This document shows positions 1 through 11,472 of a stretch of DNA of 64,000 bases, in pieces. Under the pieces are notes generated by a model that saw nothing but the letters and a program-made list of their open reading frames with translations, was not told the origin of the DNA and ran no database searches. A program made the position numbers and the translations under genes. The stretch is from the NCBI GenBank assembly GCA_031213475.1, contig JARUPZ010000014.1:7825491-7889490 (forward strand). Direction: 5' to 3'. Positions within the stretch are counted from its first letter, which is position 1; every line of letters starts with the position of its first letter. The DNA comes from Nereocystis luetkeana. Lineage: Eukaryota > Sar > Phaeophyceae > Laminariales > Laminariaceae.

Positions 1-1725
1 TTTCTTTTTCTGATACACTGTATGTACGAAATTAAAAGCACAACACGGCACAGCAGCAGCGCAAGAAACATGAAGATATAACCTACAGTTCCGAGAAAAA
101 AAAATGCCCCCTCTCCTGTAATCATTGTCTGCCTGATTGGAACACCTCGCACCGGTCAGATAGAAAAAATAAACAGCAGAGCTTTCCTCTCAACCTCGAA
201 CGCCTCCCGCTCGTCTCGCAACCACCTCAGCACCTACTCGGTTCGCTCAAGGCTTTTCTCCTTCTCTGCCACAGTGAGACCCGTCGCCCGTCTCGAGTGA
301 AACCCGGTGATCACGGTGAACCGCGTTTACCCGCCTAACAATGTTGGCGCTCAGACCGCGTAGCTCTGTCTATGATCTTCAGCTTATTCGCAAAAATGAG
401 CACCGCTTGGATGATATTTGGGAATCCCGAACGACCCTCCTTATAGACCCGTACAGTACTATCCAATTCTACAGATGGGGGCCAGACACAGCTTACTCAT
501 GTTTCCCTCATATGGCGGGGCACACGCGACGCCACGCCTAACCACGAAAAAGGCGACCGCGCTCCTTGCAAACCCCCCTCTACTCGCCTGCACCCGCTGA
601 CACTCGCGACGGCGCCAGGCTCACTCGCGGTGCCGTGCTTTGAGTACACGAACGCACACGAAACGAAAGAGGGTTCCTTCGAGGACAGAAGCTACGATTG
701 GCTATCCGCATGAATACGAGTACGAGAAAGCGCTTGTATTCACAAACGCGGTTTTAATTCGAAATTATACACTACCCCTTGAAATTTTGTCAGAAAATGG
801 TGGTACCATGACAGTAAACGTCATACCTGGTATAGCTTGGATTCGGTCTGCCCTGATAACCTTGGGCTTTTTCTATAATGGTCATCCAGGGATATTTATA
901 CACCTCAACTTTCCGCTATTTGAGGGTATAGGCAAAAGGCGCCCGCGGGAGGCGTTCCCACGTGCCCCAACCGGCTCCGAATTCGATTGTGGCGCTGGCA
1001 AGGTGCCCGCAGGCCATGCATAGCCCGCCCGCCTTTGCGTTTTTTTTCGGGCATGATGTAGGGGCTAACGGCACCGCCGCGCAGGAAGGGTCTAACGAAT
1101 TCCTTCTACTGACCAAATATTGCGGGGGGTGCTCCCCCGAAACTGTACTAAATTTAGGCAGTATTCCCGCGCGACAACAATCTTAGGCTCATTCTTATCG
1201 GAGCGGGCTTTCTCCTTAATTTCCAAAGTTTGGAAGTTATTGGGGATATGTATTATTATACGGAGGCGTTGTCACTATTCGTGAAATTATCGAGAAGCAA
1301 AAAACTCAAGTTCGTTGAATTTCACACATAGAGAAAATAAAACAGGAAAATATGAAAGATTGAAAAATTGCGCGAAAAACATGTCAAAACTTTGGAAAAA
1401 ACAACTGTCAGATAAAAATGACCCTTGAACCCCCTTTGACCGAGTGCACTACCCCGCGATGACCCCTTTTCAAGGCCGCAGAAACAAGCATAAACACTTG
1501 TGCACATCACCCTATTCAGCAGTCCGAACAGCCCAAGGGCAGAACATACAGCAGTTGCGAGGGGTCACCAAAATTATTCGGTGGGAAATCTACGGGGCAG
1601 CAAGTGACATGGGAAATCAAATCTTCATATTCTACATAAACATGTCAAACATTGGAGTGGGTCGTCTGTTACAGGTCTAAATTGAGACACTATTGATACT
1701 TTGACGTCGGCAGAGAACCCCCTCG
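1..1725. other. Intergenic stretch, no supported gene
   Basis: Several short reading frames cross this stretch, the longest on the + strand at 640-1023 (127 codons, opening on TTG rather than ATG). None shows a recognisable domain or a convincing exon boundary. I see no repeats of note. Treated as non-coding. Confidence 0.5.
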
Positions 1726-1733
1726 ATTTTTTC

Positions 1734-2055
1734 GAGTAGGTTTAGCAGTCTGGGAGAAGGGATCTTTAGGGATGTTGTTTACTTGAAAAATGTGTAGCGT
1801 GGTCTGCAATTCGGAATCGTCGTCCGCATCTGATAAATTTCCTGGTTCGATGCAAACTCGGCGTAGCCGCGTTTATGGCGAGTTTTGGCCCGTTTTGGCT
1901 TCGTTTGGGGTCAGGGTTAGGGTTAGGGTTAGGGTTAGGGTTAGAGTCTGGGGTTGGGTTGGGTCTTCGTCCGTATCTTGATCCCAACGGGAACCATAAC
2001 ATCCCAACAGCCTACCAACCTAAAGATCCCTTCTCCCAGATTGCTAAAGGTCCTC
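1734..2055 (+). mobile_element. Telomere-repeat MITE, copy 1 (8-bp TSD)
   Basis: A 322-bp non-autonomous element. Its ends are inverted repeats of about 36 bp: one end opens GAGTAGGTTTAGCAGTCTGG, the other, read inward, opens GAGGACCTTTAGCAATCTGG, and both continue into GAGAAGGGATCTTTAGG. It is flanked by near-identical 8-bp direct repeats, ATTTTTTC at 1726-1733 and ATTTTTTT at 2056-2063. An 8-bp target duplication is the hAT signature, so this is probably a hAT-type MITE. The interior carries a short telomere-like array and no coding capacity. Three more copies lie at 2716, 11473 and 57638. Confidence 0.9.
1911..1946 (+). repeat. Interstitial TTAGGG block inside MITE copy 1
   Basis: Four perfect TTAGGG units at 1917-1940, bordered by the variants TCAGGG and TTAGAG. 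The same variant units border the block in the other copies, so the array is an inherited part of the element rather than a local expansion. Confidence 0.95.
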
Positions 2056-2063
2056 ATTTTTTT

Positions 2064-2707
2064 AGACAAACAGCAGTGATATAATTATCAATGCTTCTTA
2101 CGCTATGCAGTAAACTCTGCACTTGACGTACGTAGTATATTTGCCGCGTCACACCCGAGTACTACATACAGAGACGCCAAAGCCCCTCATCTAGGCGGTG
2201 GGGCCCCATTTTACACCCTGATACAGATTTTCTACTCCGTTTACTGTCGTACTACTTTTACCACTGATCCTATTTATACTACACTACCACTGCTACTAGT
2301 ACTTATACCTCTCTTAACTCGTACTCCTCCTACTACTGTTACTACCATTACCACTACTACGACTGTCACTACTACTAGAATTGTAGTACCACAACGACTA
2401 CTACTGTACCACCACTACTACAGTCAGGGGTGGGACTGGATTCCTGTTTTGAACAAACAAAGCGGCAGGCTATTCGAAACGACTATTAAAAAAAAAAAAT
2501 GAAAAAGTGAAACTACAGCAGAAAAAAAAAATTGAAAAAGTTAAACTACCGACAACCTCACACAGGCCCATACCTTTCGGATGCTTATCTCGTTTTAGCA
2601 CAGAAGTAAAAATCAACTTACTTATAGAGTAAAAGGTGCGGAGAAACATGTTTTTGTTCGGTGTTTTTCGCCTCTTACACTATGAGTGTTTTCGAGTAGT
2701 GCGCAGA
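2064..2707. repeat. Non-coding stretch with degenerate TAC/ACC triplet repeat
   Basis: From about 2235 to 2425 the + strand is a decayed trinucleotide repeat built from TAC, ACC and ACT. At about 2484-2550 an A-rich unit of roughly 37 bp is repeated twice, each copy being an A run followed by a GAAAAAGT-type core. No gene is visible. Confidence 0.7.
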
Positions 2708-2715
2708 CTTAAGTA

Positions 2716-3021
2716 GAGGACCTTTAACAATCTGGGAGAAGGGATCTTTAGGTTGGTAGGCTGTTCGGATGTTTTGGTTCCTGTTGGGATCGAAGTACGG
2801 CGGAAGACCCAACCCAACCCCTGAGTCTAACCCTAACCCTAACCCTAACCCTGACCCCAAACCGCAGCCGAAACGGGCCAAACTCGCTATAAACGCGGTT
2901 TGCATCGAACCAGGAAATTTCTCAGATGCGAGCGACGATTCCGAAGTGCAGACCACGCTACACATTTTTCAAGTAAAAAACATCTCTCAAGACCCCTTCT
3001 CCCAGACTGCTGAACCTACTC
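2716..3021 (-). mobile_element. Telomere-repeat MITE, copy 2 (8-bp TSD)
   Basis: A 306-bp copy in the opposite orientation to copy 1, starting GAGGACC and ending CCTACTC. Perfect 8-bp target duplications CTTAAGTA lie at 2708-2715 and 3022-3029. The interior has three perfect CCCTAA units near 2828-2850. It lies about 140 bp upstream of a hAT-like transposase relic. No common ends with that relic were found, so adjacency does not prove that the relic's family mobilised it. Confidence 0.92.
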
Positions 3022-3834
3022 CTTAAGTATACCCTACATTGAGATGTGTGGCAAAAAACGAAAAAACCCCGCTCGAATCGACGCACTATCCGCAGAGAAC
3101 GATTCGACAAAAAATCACCCTTTGAGTAACGTGTTGGGGACCACGACAATCAATTTCGTGATGGGTAATTCGAAAAAAAAGGAACCTCGGCGAAGAGCAA
3201 AAAGAAAAAAGATGTCCAAGCGAACCGAGAGGCATATCTGCAGCGTACGGGTCGTAGTGTCCACAAGGCCGGGGCGATCGCGTGCCGAGCGAGTGCTGTT
3301 ATCCACCGTGGCATCGCGGGGGCGGAGGTCAGCCGCGACCGGGCTTCGCAGCAGCGAGATGCCAGTCCTGTCGAGGCTGCTCAGGCCAAGGAATCTCTGG
3401 AATCACCCGCTCGTACGCTTTGCGACCAAATCTCGAAGCTCAACCTGGAGCAGGAGCTCAGGCGCGAGACGGAGGAGGCCCTCGCTCAAGCCCAAGCTGA
3501 CCTGCGCGAACAACAGAAATCTGCGCATCGGCAAGAGGTGAAGCGTGTGGCCGCCGAGGCGCGGTCGGCAGAGCTGGCAGAGAGCTTGTCCAAGTTGCGT
3601 CACCGAGGAAGAGAGCTGGCAAAGCAAAATACCACCCTCCTGCAGGAATTTGTTATAACGGCTAGCGAACGGGTTCCATCTCGTATTGGAGGGGCAGGGG
3701 AGGTGAGCGAGAGGTCGCTCGAACTCGACCTCATGCACGAGAAAATCAAAGTGACACAGCTCGAGCGGAAGGCTAAGAACATGGAACCCTTGCTCGTCAA
3801 GTTGAAGGCCAAGACTGGGAGTCTCCAGAAACAG

Positions 3835-4129
3835 GTGAGCCAGGCTTCCATTCCGGCTATTTTTAAGGGCTATTTTGTTGGAATAATAAAGACAAGGCTG
3901 ATACACTCACTGATACACCACACACAACCTTCACGTACGAGTATCGTGGCTCATTGTTTCTGGTACGCAAACGATTTTATTCGTTTCTCTTTGTTTCGTA
4001 CCTGCTGCCTGCTGCTGCCAAGTCCAATACACCATATACAACGCAATGCAATGTTCTACCAGGTATGTTTTCTAGCAATATGTTGCAAAAAAACAAATCT
4101 TGCCTCGCTGATGCTGCCGGTACTTCCAG
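3835..4129 (+). other. Predicted intron in the hAT-like relic
   Basis: The donor follows CAG as GTGAGC at 3835 and the acceptor TTCCAG ends at 4129. The exon before ends in phase 0 and the exon after opens in phase 0 with V-A-R-K, so the reading frame passes cleanly. Length is 295 bp. Confidence 0.6.
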
Positions 4130-4199
4130 GTGGCACGGAAAAGCGAGAGGCTGGCGGTTCACAGGGCGAACGCTTCTCAGGAGAAAGTGGGCGAGGGGG

Positions 4200-4267
4200 G
4201 CGGGGGGGGTAGTGGTGTGGTGGCGGGGGCGGGAAGTTGTGTGATGGCGGGGGCGGGAAGTTGTGTG
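4200..4267 (+). repeat. Short G-rich duplication inside exon 2
   Basis: A unit of about 24 bp with core GGCGGGGGCGGGAAGTTGTG is repeated twice, preceded by a run of G. It codes for Gly-Ala-Gly-Ser-Cys-Val repeats, so it looks like a slippage expansion in a linker. Confidence 0.7.
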
Positions 4268-4869
4268 GTTCCATCTGATGACGGCCTCGACCTGACCGAG
4301 GAGCAGCGGCACAGCGTGGTGCTGGGTCAGATTCGGTTCTGTCTAAAACCCGACGGTCATTTCGGCGAGAATGTAGCCCGCGCATTCCAGAATCTCCTCC
4401 AGCTCGGAACTTCGCTCAACCAAGTCGGGTCAGTTCTTCAGACCTCAGTCCTCCATTGCACTGGCGTCAGCATGCGCAACGAGCTTAAGATGATCTTTGC
4501 TCGCAAAACCGTGAAGCTTCACGCCCTCGGCATCACTAAGCTCGATAGTGAGGAGCTGACTGCGGCAATACTCCGAGCACCATTTTTTGCGTTGCAGCGG
4601 ACGAGTCTCTGCGGAACGGTGATAAAAAGTATCCGATCTTAGTTGCGTTTGGGGATGTCGAGGCTGATGACCCATGGTGGGGAGCTTTCCGCATCTGCGT
4701 AATGAAGGATAAGACGGCCGAGACTCAGGTCCAGCTGTTCTGAGAGACCATCGTCGACGTTCTCGGGTACCCGCGGGAGCGAGTTCTCTATGTGCTGAGC
4801 GCTAACACTGCTTCGGTTTCGGGTCAGGTGGGGGGGTGCGTCGCGCTGCTGCAGAGGAAGCTCAGAGGG

Positions 4870-5105
4870 GAAAACACCACGCAACGTGGGGCGAGAGCTG
4901 GAGCAGCACGTGGCGGGCGGGGACGGGCGAGGGGTGGTGCGGCACGCCGAGGACGAGGCGTAGCGGCACGGGGCGGACGAACGGGGCAGGAAGAGGCGGA
5001 CGGGGCGGAGCGGCAAGGGGCAGGGGGGTAGGACGGGGCGGAGCGGCACGCGGAACACGAAGCGGGGCGGCTGGCGGGGGGCGGACTGGGGTGGTCGAGC
5101 AGGCA
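4870..5105 (+). repeat. G-rich degenerate minisatellite (GGGGCGGA-like)
   Basis: Imperfect repeats with cores GGGGCGGA and GGCACG fill this stretch of the transposon relic. It breaks the relic's protein-like sequence and gives spurious long frames on both strands. Confidence 0.7.
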
Positions 5106-5224
5106 TGAACTTTGACTCTGACAGCGTCGCCGAGGGCAGTGGTGTTTTTTTTTACGGCAAAGGCAAGCAGGCGTTGAACGTTTTTTTCCCTGGGATGATA
5201 CGACTTCGAGCACGATGTATTTAG

Positions 5225-7130
5225 TCTTTCATTTTGTCCGGTGTTGATTCACCCCAAAAGTCGGTATTGACACGCGGCTCGCTGCTACTGCTGCTGCTGC
5301 TGCTCCTTTCGCGCTCAGGATTAGCAGGAGCAGAAATATGATATCGAACACACGTTCTGCGGTGCACGTTATCGTCATATTTTGCTCCTGCCAATCCTGT
5401 TCGCGGAAGGAGCACCAGCAGCAGTAGGCTTTGAAGCAAGTCTGGTTCATTAACACCCGGGACGAAATCTGAACATGATTGTAACGATCGTTTGGATTTC
5501 ATCTTTATTATTCACCGTTGCTTACATTTCCGGCCAAAGCTTACGCATCTTGCTTTCTTCATCTGATTTCTCGATACGGAAGTGATTTTATCTTCCTCCG
5601 CTCTGTAACTTCGCCCGACAAGCGTGTGTCGATCGGCGCTTTGCTGCTACTGTTGGGGCGGAACCATACTGATAACGAACACGACAAGCTTTGTGACTCG
5701 TTGGCAGCAGTTGCAGCAGCAGCAGCAGCAGCAGCAGGGGCGGTAGGGGTTGTAGAAGAGCTGGTTTATTGATACCTGGTATGATACGAGTTCAAGTATA
5801 TCGGGTATATTGTGTTTTGTTTATCTGGTTTCTCGATTCCAGGTACCATTACGGGGGATCATAGTTAACAGGACCTATGGTAAACATGAAAACCTATATG
5901 TTTAACCATTTTACTAACAATATTTGGTCCTGTTAACTATGGCCCCCCGTAATAGTAGGCGATTTTGTCCTTGACGGCTTTTCACACGACAAGTGTGTGT
6001 TGATCCGCGCGTTGCTGCTGCTGCTGCTGCTGGGGCAGAAACATACTGATAACGAACACAACAAGCTTCACGATTCGCCCGCTGCAGTTGCCGAAGCAGC
6101 AGGCAGTACCAGTAGGATTTGCAGCAAGGGTCATTGATACCTGGTGTGATACGAGTATGATACGAGTAAACGTGTTAATTTTGCATTTTTGACGTCATTT
6201 GATTTTTTGATCGGTGATTTTGTGGATTGTTTTTGTGTTCCCTCTCTGCAAATTAGGGCGAGAAACATTTCTTGACACGCGGTTTGCTTCTGCGGCTGCC
6301 GCGTTCATGATCGACTGGCGCGGATAAATACGGGTAACGAACACGACAGGCTTCGTGCCCTGTCGCCGGCAGTTGAAGCAGCAGCGGGTAGAGAGTGTAA
6401 GGGATGACTAAGATACGAGTACGAGTATGTACCAGCTTACGATAACGGTATACATACTTTGTCATCGGATTTCTCGATAGGTGATCTTGTGTATTTTTTT
6501 GTTCTCTCGCTCTGAATTTCAAGCGACAAGCATTTGTTGACACGCGGGGTGTTTCTGCTGCTGCCGCGCTCACGATCGGTTGGCGTGGAAACGTACTGAA
6601 AACGAGGACAAGTTTCGTGCCTGGTCGGGGGCAGTTGCAGCAGCAGCAGCAGCAGCAGCGAGTGGAGTGTGTAAGATACGACTACGACGAGTACGAGCAA
6701 AATATGTACCATGTTTCCGGCATGGATTTGTTTCTTTGCCTGATGTCTCCATCGGTGAATTGGGGTTCCTCTTACAATTTTGACACGAACATGAGTGCGT
6801 TGACGCGGTTTAGGGTTGCTGCTGCTGTACAAGAGACAAGTTCCCCGTCTCGTCGGCACCAATACTTACAGCAGCAGGCAACAGGGTCGGTAAATCGACT
6901 GGTTTGTCTGGTGTGATATGCATAGTAGACGAGCACGAGTACTCTGACAGAAAAAATCACCTGGTTCGCGTATTTTTCTAAACTTTCCATCTTGACCTGC
7001 CTTGACCGGCAATTTTGCGTCGTTCGTCTTCGGGCTATCGCGCGACATTCATGTGCTGACAAGCGGATTACGCTACGGCTGCCAAGCCCCATGATAAGCT
7101 GGGGCGGCAACGGCACGATATTGTACCAGC
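5225..7130. repeat. Diverged tandem array, seven units of about 265 bp
   Basis: A recurrent block resembling TTGACACGCGG followed by CTG/CAG triplets recurs at 5267, 5629, 6000, 6272, 6537, 6800 and 7056. Each unit then carries a motif like ACTGATAACGAACACGACAA, a CAG-rich run and a TACGAGTAC-like stretch. Spacing is 362, 371, 272, 265, 263 and 256 bp. The 371-bp interval drops to 265 once the 104-bp MITE at 5849 and its TA duplication are removed. The first interval stays about 97 bp too long. Short frames coding polyGln, polyAla or polyLeu here are by-products of the triplets. Confidence 0.8.
5849..5952. mobile_element. Hairpin MITE of the TTACGGGGG family, copy 1
   Basis: A 104-bp element with long inverted ends: TTACGGGGGATCATAGTTAA at the left and its near-complement at the right, ending CCCCCCGTAA. 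The right flank is TA; the left flank is CA where TA is expected. It sits inside the third interval of the 265-bp tandem array. The copy at 42316 shows a clean TA duplication. Confidence 0.85.
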
Positions 7131-7157
7131 AATAAGGCAACAATAATATTATCAGAA

Positions 7158-7250
7158 GCGGTGTGTAGAACTTCACACCGAATCAGACGCGGTGTGTAGA
7201 GCTTCACACCGAATCAGACGTGGTGTGTAGAATGTCACATACACCGAATC
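7158..7250. repeat. Three tandem units of 31 bp
   Basis: Units start at 7158, 7189 and 7220, each opening GYGGTGTGTAGA and ending ACACCGAATC. Each unit contains the inverted pair GGTGTG and CACACC, so each could form a small hairpin. The third unit is diverged. Confidence 0.9.
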
Positions 7251-8055
7251 ATTCCGGCTCAAATAAAAAAAGAGTCATGATCATCTCGCCCTCGGGAGGC
7301 ATTCTGTTACAAAAATACAACAAATTTGAATGGCTGGTCTTGATAGATATCACATTATTCAACGCTTCTCGTGCTTGCTGGAGTCGGCCGCCTGCCCCTT
7401 TTTTTCGCTATCAGGGCTTGCAGAGCATCCTGACCCTCGAGCGGTCGCTTCCGAAGGTCACGTGCCTTCGGCACTGCGCTGATCGCTCTAGTTCTCGCCG
7501 CGCGCGCATCGTTCTGCCTTCTCAAACCGGCCTTGCGAATCTCTGTGGGTGTGACGCTAACCTTAACAATCTTCCTAGAATCGAGAGATTTGTGCTGCCC
7601 TGTCCGTACTTCGTCTAGCTCCGAAAAGTCGGTCTTGCGAGCACACGAGTCGTACCTGGAGAAAAACGACTCCACAAGTTGCTGGTGTACGGGCGCCATG
7701 AAAAAAACGGTCGCAAAACTCCTTGTACAGCAGACCGCCAAACCCCGAAACCAATGGAAAGTTAGACTGACCCCTTGCCTCATCGACACCCAGCTCTACA
7801 TCACCCTTTGCGGATTCCGCGTATCGCTCCAACTCTGACATCAGCTCGGGAGAATTGTCAAACATCGAAGCAAGTCCAAGCGTTAACCTGTCCTTTTCGC
7901 TGTCTGTGTTGGCCCCATCGAGATCTGCCTCAAGAATTTTGCGATACGATGCCTCGCGTTCCGACACAGGTGTCTTGCGTTTCTCCCGAGGCCATACTAC
8001 CGCTAGAAAAGCACTCGCAAATTCATGTCCTACCGCTCGCTCCTAACGGCGAAGA

Positions 8056-8524
8056 CCCACCAGCCCATTTCCCCACGAAAAACGACGAGCACCCCAAGCG
8101 CGCCATCGACAGCGGCCGGTGCTGGTGCCTGCCCATCCACTTGTCCCAGCGAGCCGCGGCGACAACGAAGACGTCGAACTGCAGATAGCAAGCAAACAAA
8201 CATGATATTGCAGCAGGAACAAACGCAGTAGGAATCGAAGGGCGAAGTGGAATAGGTGAGGTTCCGCAGCAGGAAGCAGGGAACGGCATGGCAGCAGCAG
8301 GAGGGAAGGGAAAGGAATGCAGGGACACGACAAGGACAAAAGTATATAGCTCTCAGTACCGTAATATAGGGATTGCTTTTATATTAATATGTGATCCAAA
8401 CGGTCCTTATATATCGGTTGTATAATGGTAACATACAAAAAGAAGGCGGGAGAACAAGGACATACGACTCGCAACTTTCCGGCCACTTCTTTGGTACAAG
8501 TAGTACAACAAAAAAAAAACTCAC
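8056..8524 (-). other. Likely intron of the C-terminal hAT-like relic
   Basis: On the - strand the donor GTGAGT follows SKHE at 8524. Protein-like sequence resumes by about 8055 (SERAVGHEFASAFLAV). The exact acceptor is not clear. Confidence 0.4.
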
Positions 8525-9204
8525 TTCGTGCTTGCTGATTGTGGCTTTCGCAAACTCGATCAGGTCGTTGAAATAGACGTCTTTGATCGCTCGTTGCTCC
8601 TCGAAGCGCGCCCTCATCTCGATGAAGAAGTCGGCCACCTCCACAAAACCCATGCCGGGAGGAAGCTGGTGGCGTAGGCCTTCGCGCTCCACGGAGAACC
8701 CACCCTTGCCACGAAGCCAGTGATACGCCCAGTTCAGGACGAGTTCGGCCAGCCTTGTCGCAAAGCGTGCATGCACTCGAATGACCGGGTCCTGTAGCAT
8801 GTAGACCGCTTGCAACCAGTACACCTGGAACGGAGTACCAAGCAAATCCTCCGCCGCCCACGTGCAAAATACACACTTGAGTTCCACCCAGCGAACATCC
8901 AAAAGCACGGCGCCCTCCCAGATCACCATCCACCGAGTCTCTGCAGGCCCGACAAAGTTCTTCCCGGGGAAGCGCTCCGTCACCAGTTTTTGGAACTGCT
9001 GGAAGGTGGAATTGCATGTGTTGGATCTGCTGACGTTGTACCACACAGACCCCAGAAGCGCCATCAAGTGGTCCCCCTCCCAATCACGCCAACTGCCTAC
9101 ACCTAGAGGGCCCATGAAGCAAGAAGTTGTCAACCCCGCAGTCGCGGAGATGTACAGGATGTGCAATACGCAGCCGAGGCGATGTCCGTGGACGGGAACA
9201 TCTT

Positions 9205-9290
9205 GTACCGAAGCAGCAGCAGCAGCAAGATGAGCAGATCCAGCAGCAGCAGCAGCAGCCGGGTCAGGAACGCCAGCAGCCGCACCAGTA
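9205..9290. repeat. CAG/CTG triplet tract
   Basis: Interrupted (CAG)n on the + strand with two main runs. It lies at the N-terminal edge of the hAT-like half on the other strand, where it would read as Ala or Leu runs. Confidence 0.85.
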
Positions 9291-9350
9291 TCAGCAGATC
9301 CACCTCCAACGAGGCCCGGTAGGGGCTGCAATTCCGGCCTGTCAGCCATC

Positions 9351-11472
9351 GAGGCCGAGGGTCCACCAGTAAATCCCCCTCGAGCTCACGCGCCTGCTTG
9401 TGCGCCGCTTCTCAAGCACCCGTCGTGGTGTGCCGTGCGAGAAGGACACCAGATTTGTTTTCTGTGTGCTGCTCGGCCCTTTTGCAGCGTCTCCTCTACC
9501 ATCCATACCTGATATATGATACCACCTGAATAGGTTTCTATGTGACGTGTCCATTCTTTCCCCAGCGCTGATTGGTTACGTGCATAATATTCATTTCCTC
9601 CAGCTAACGACCGCGAACATTTTTTGTGGTTTGTTTACGTCTAAAAATATTTCAGTCCCACTCCTAACAGTACTATTACTACAAGCAAAACACCGACTTT
9701 CACAACGTGACGCCAATGCCACTATTCGTGATGGTGCTGCTTCTGCGAAAAACAAAAACCAGCACCAAGAGCAGAAACACGCCCACCAGCAGAAGCTCCA
9801 GCTGCAGCAGCGGTAACGACAGGACGACAACACTACAGTTCAGTGAGGAAGAGGGCAGGAGTACGAGTACCAGGTACATGTGTGACGCCGTCCGTTGGAA
9901 TTCGAGCGGTACCGCTAGGGAATGTTCTTGTCGATGGCGTCCAAGCCCATTTAATGTACTGGCAATGAGTACCAGTCGCTGCGACAGACGCCTTGAAGGC
10001 GGTTTTGGCCAGTTAAGAAACGACAGGCGAAGGTAGTCTGCGAAGCATCTACCTGGCAATGAAGATGACACTCGATGTTGTCGATTAGGACGACTGGGAT
10101 TAGATTGAGCAGTCCACTAGTCGGGTCGATCGAATGGCCAATGATGCAATGGTGCATATTGCTTGGGTGTTCGCATCACGGCCGTTGGAATACGACTTTT
10201 TGCAGTACTTTGGTAGTCAGACACAAGGATGGTCTTGACTCTCTTTAACAGGATGAGCTCGCAGGACTTGAGTTTGGCACACCAAGTGACCTTTACTTTC
10301 TACAAGCACAGCAATACTACTTATGTACTGCTGCTGTTCAGGAGCCGCGTCGGTGATTGAAAGAAATACTCCCGTTTTCTAAACACTTTCCCTGTGTATG
10401 ATACGGCAGCAATACTACTTAAGGCGTAGTAACGACATACCGCGGCCCCTTCTCGAAATCATCATAGCTCTATTGCTACTGTAGGCAGATAACCATCACC
10501 CGACCAACGTATAGTCTGTTCCCTATTGCCTCTAGGAAGGTTGAATCCCTTCGACCTGCCACCGAGAAGAGCCATTGCTGTAGTTGCAGCGAGAAACGAT
10601 AGTACTCAGCAGCGCAAACTTTGATACTCCCGGGGCTTCTGCATGGAATTTACACTCTGCTGTGGCCGGGTAGGATGCTATGGACGGTCACACGAGGGTC
10701 GTAGGTAGTGCGCCTGTGCTTCGTGCTATAGACAAAAATATGAGTTAAACAGTATCACCGGCCTGAGAGATGCATTATATATATATTCGTCTAAGGGTAG
10801 GACATGTATTAGAAGTTGAATTTTAGTAAGAGGCAATTTTCGTCATAACTAGACGTCGGGTCGATCCGGCACCGGAAAAAAAACGTATCGCGCATGACTT
10901 TCGCTCTATCAAAAGGCGGTAAGGGAGGTGGTTCGAGCACTAAAAAAACAGAAAAATCGTTGTTGGTACGTACGCAACGAAGGGGGTGATTTATAACAAA
11001 CGGGAAAAAGTCGAACAATTTTCCGAATTGAACCACGTTCGATAGCTCAAATGAAAGATATCGATGACGCAGTGTACCGAAAAGCTACATGTTTTATTTC
11101 AAATGTGGAATTTGAATGTGGAATTGGCAATTTTCGTGTTTATTCAGCTCTTGAGAAAATACCAGAAATCCGACTGCCACTACGGCGAGACACCAAATCT
11201 ATCCAATACTTAGGTTTGTACGGTGGTAGTTATTGATAGCGCTCACGATTGGCACGGGCACGACCGTTTCGTTAATATTGGGTTGAATATAATGCGAGAC
11301 GACTTGATCTAGAAATGGGCACTTTTCAACGTTTTTTTTCTTGAGATTGTGGAAAAAAAATGGGAAACAAGCAAAACCTCGACCGACTTCACTGCACGGC
11401 GCATACAGAAATGAGTTCAGAGTCATTTCAAACAACCAACGGCCCAAACGAACGACATTGGTCCAGCAGTTC
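9351..11472. other. Intergenic stretch, no supported gene
   Basis: Only short frames without recognisable domains. A CAG-rich patch lies near 9770-9815, a TACCAGGTA motif near 9868, and a direct repeat CAGCAATACTACTTA at about 10308 and 10409. Nothing else stands out. Confidence 0.5.

Larger units (their letters stand above)
3161..5218 (+). pseudogene. hAT-like transposase relic, N-terminal half
   Basis: Two exons of a DNA-transposon protein. Exon 1 (about 3161-3834) encodes a basic start with Lys runs, then a long charged coiled coil rich in Glu, Gln and Arg. Exon 2 (from 4130) carries a helical region and then the catalytic start. ADES near 4597, followed by YPILVAFGDVEADDPWW, resembles the first Asp motif of hAT transposases (family knowledge). 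VLYVLSANTASVSG near 4788 looks like the second motif, usually LSDNTAS, with Asp replaced by Ala. The frame shifts by one base near 4590 at a T-rich run, and a TGA near 4741 interrupts it. After 4870 the frame runs into a G-rich minisatellite, and a KGKQALNVFFP tail is visible near 5160. It is dead as a protein. The matching C-terminal half lies on the other strand at 7355-9350. Confidence 0.65.
7355..9350 (-). pseudogene. hAT-like transposase relic, C-terminal half
   Basis: Read on the - strand from about 9180. DVPVHGHRLGCVLHILYI gives a C-x2-H motif like that following the second Asp in hAT transposases. Next come GSWRDWEGDHLMALLGSVWY, the ETRWMVIWEGA block, and a helical region ending AKATISKHE. 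A GT donor (GTGAGT, from 8524 downward) follows. The next exon, about 8055-7700, encodes FLAVVWPREKRKTPVSE and YRKILEADLDGANTDSEK. A one-base frame change falls at the A7 run near 7700. The last part, VESFFSRYDSCARKTDF, ends in a basic tail near 7357. The region before the C-x2-H motif is a CAG-repeat expansion. It is probably the other half of the protein whose front lies at 3161-5218. Confidence 0.6.

Noticed and set aside
4824-5213. Arg/Pro/Ser-rich frames on the - strand
   Set aside because: Shadows of the G-rich minisatellite in the hAT-like relic.
5225-6916. PolyAla, polyGln and polyLeu frames in the 265-bp array
   Set aside because: They follow the CAG/CTG triplets, shift frame between units and lack other coding signal.
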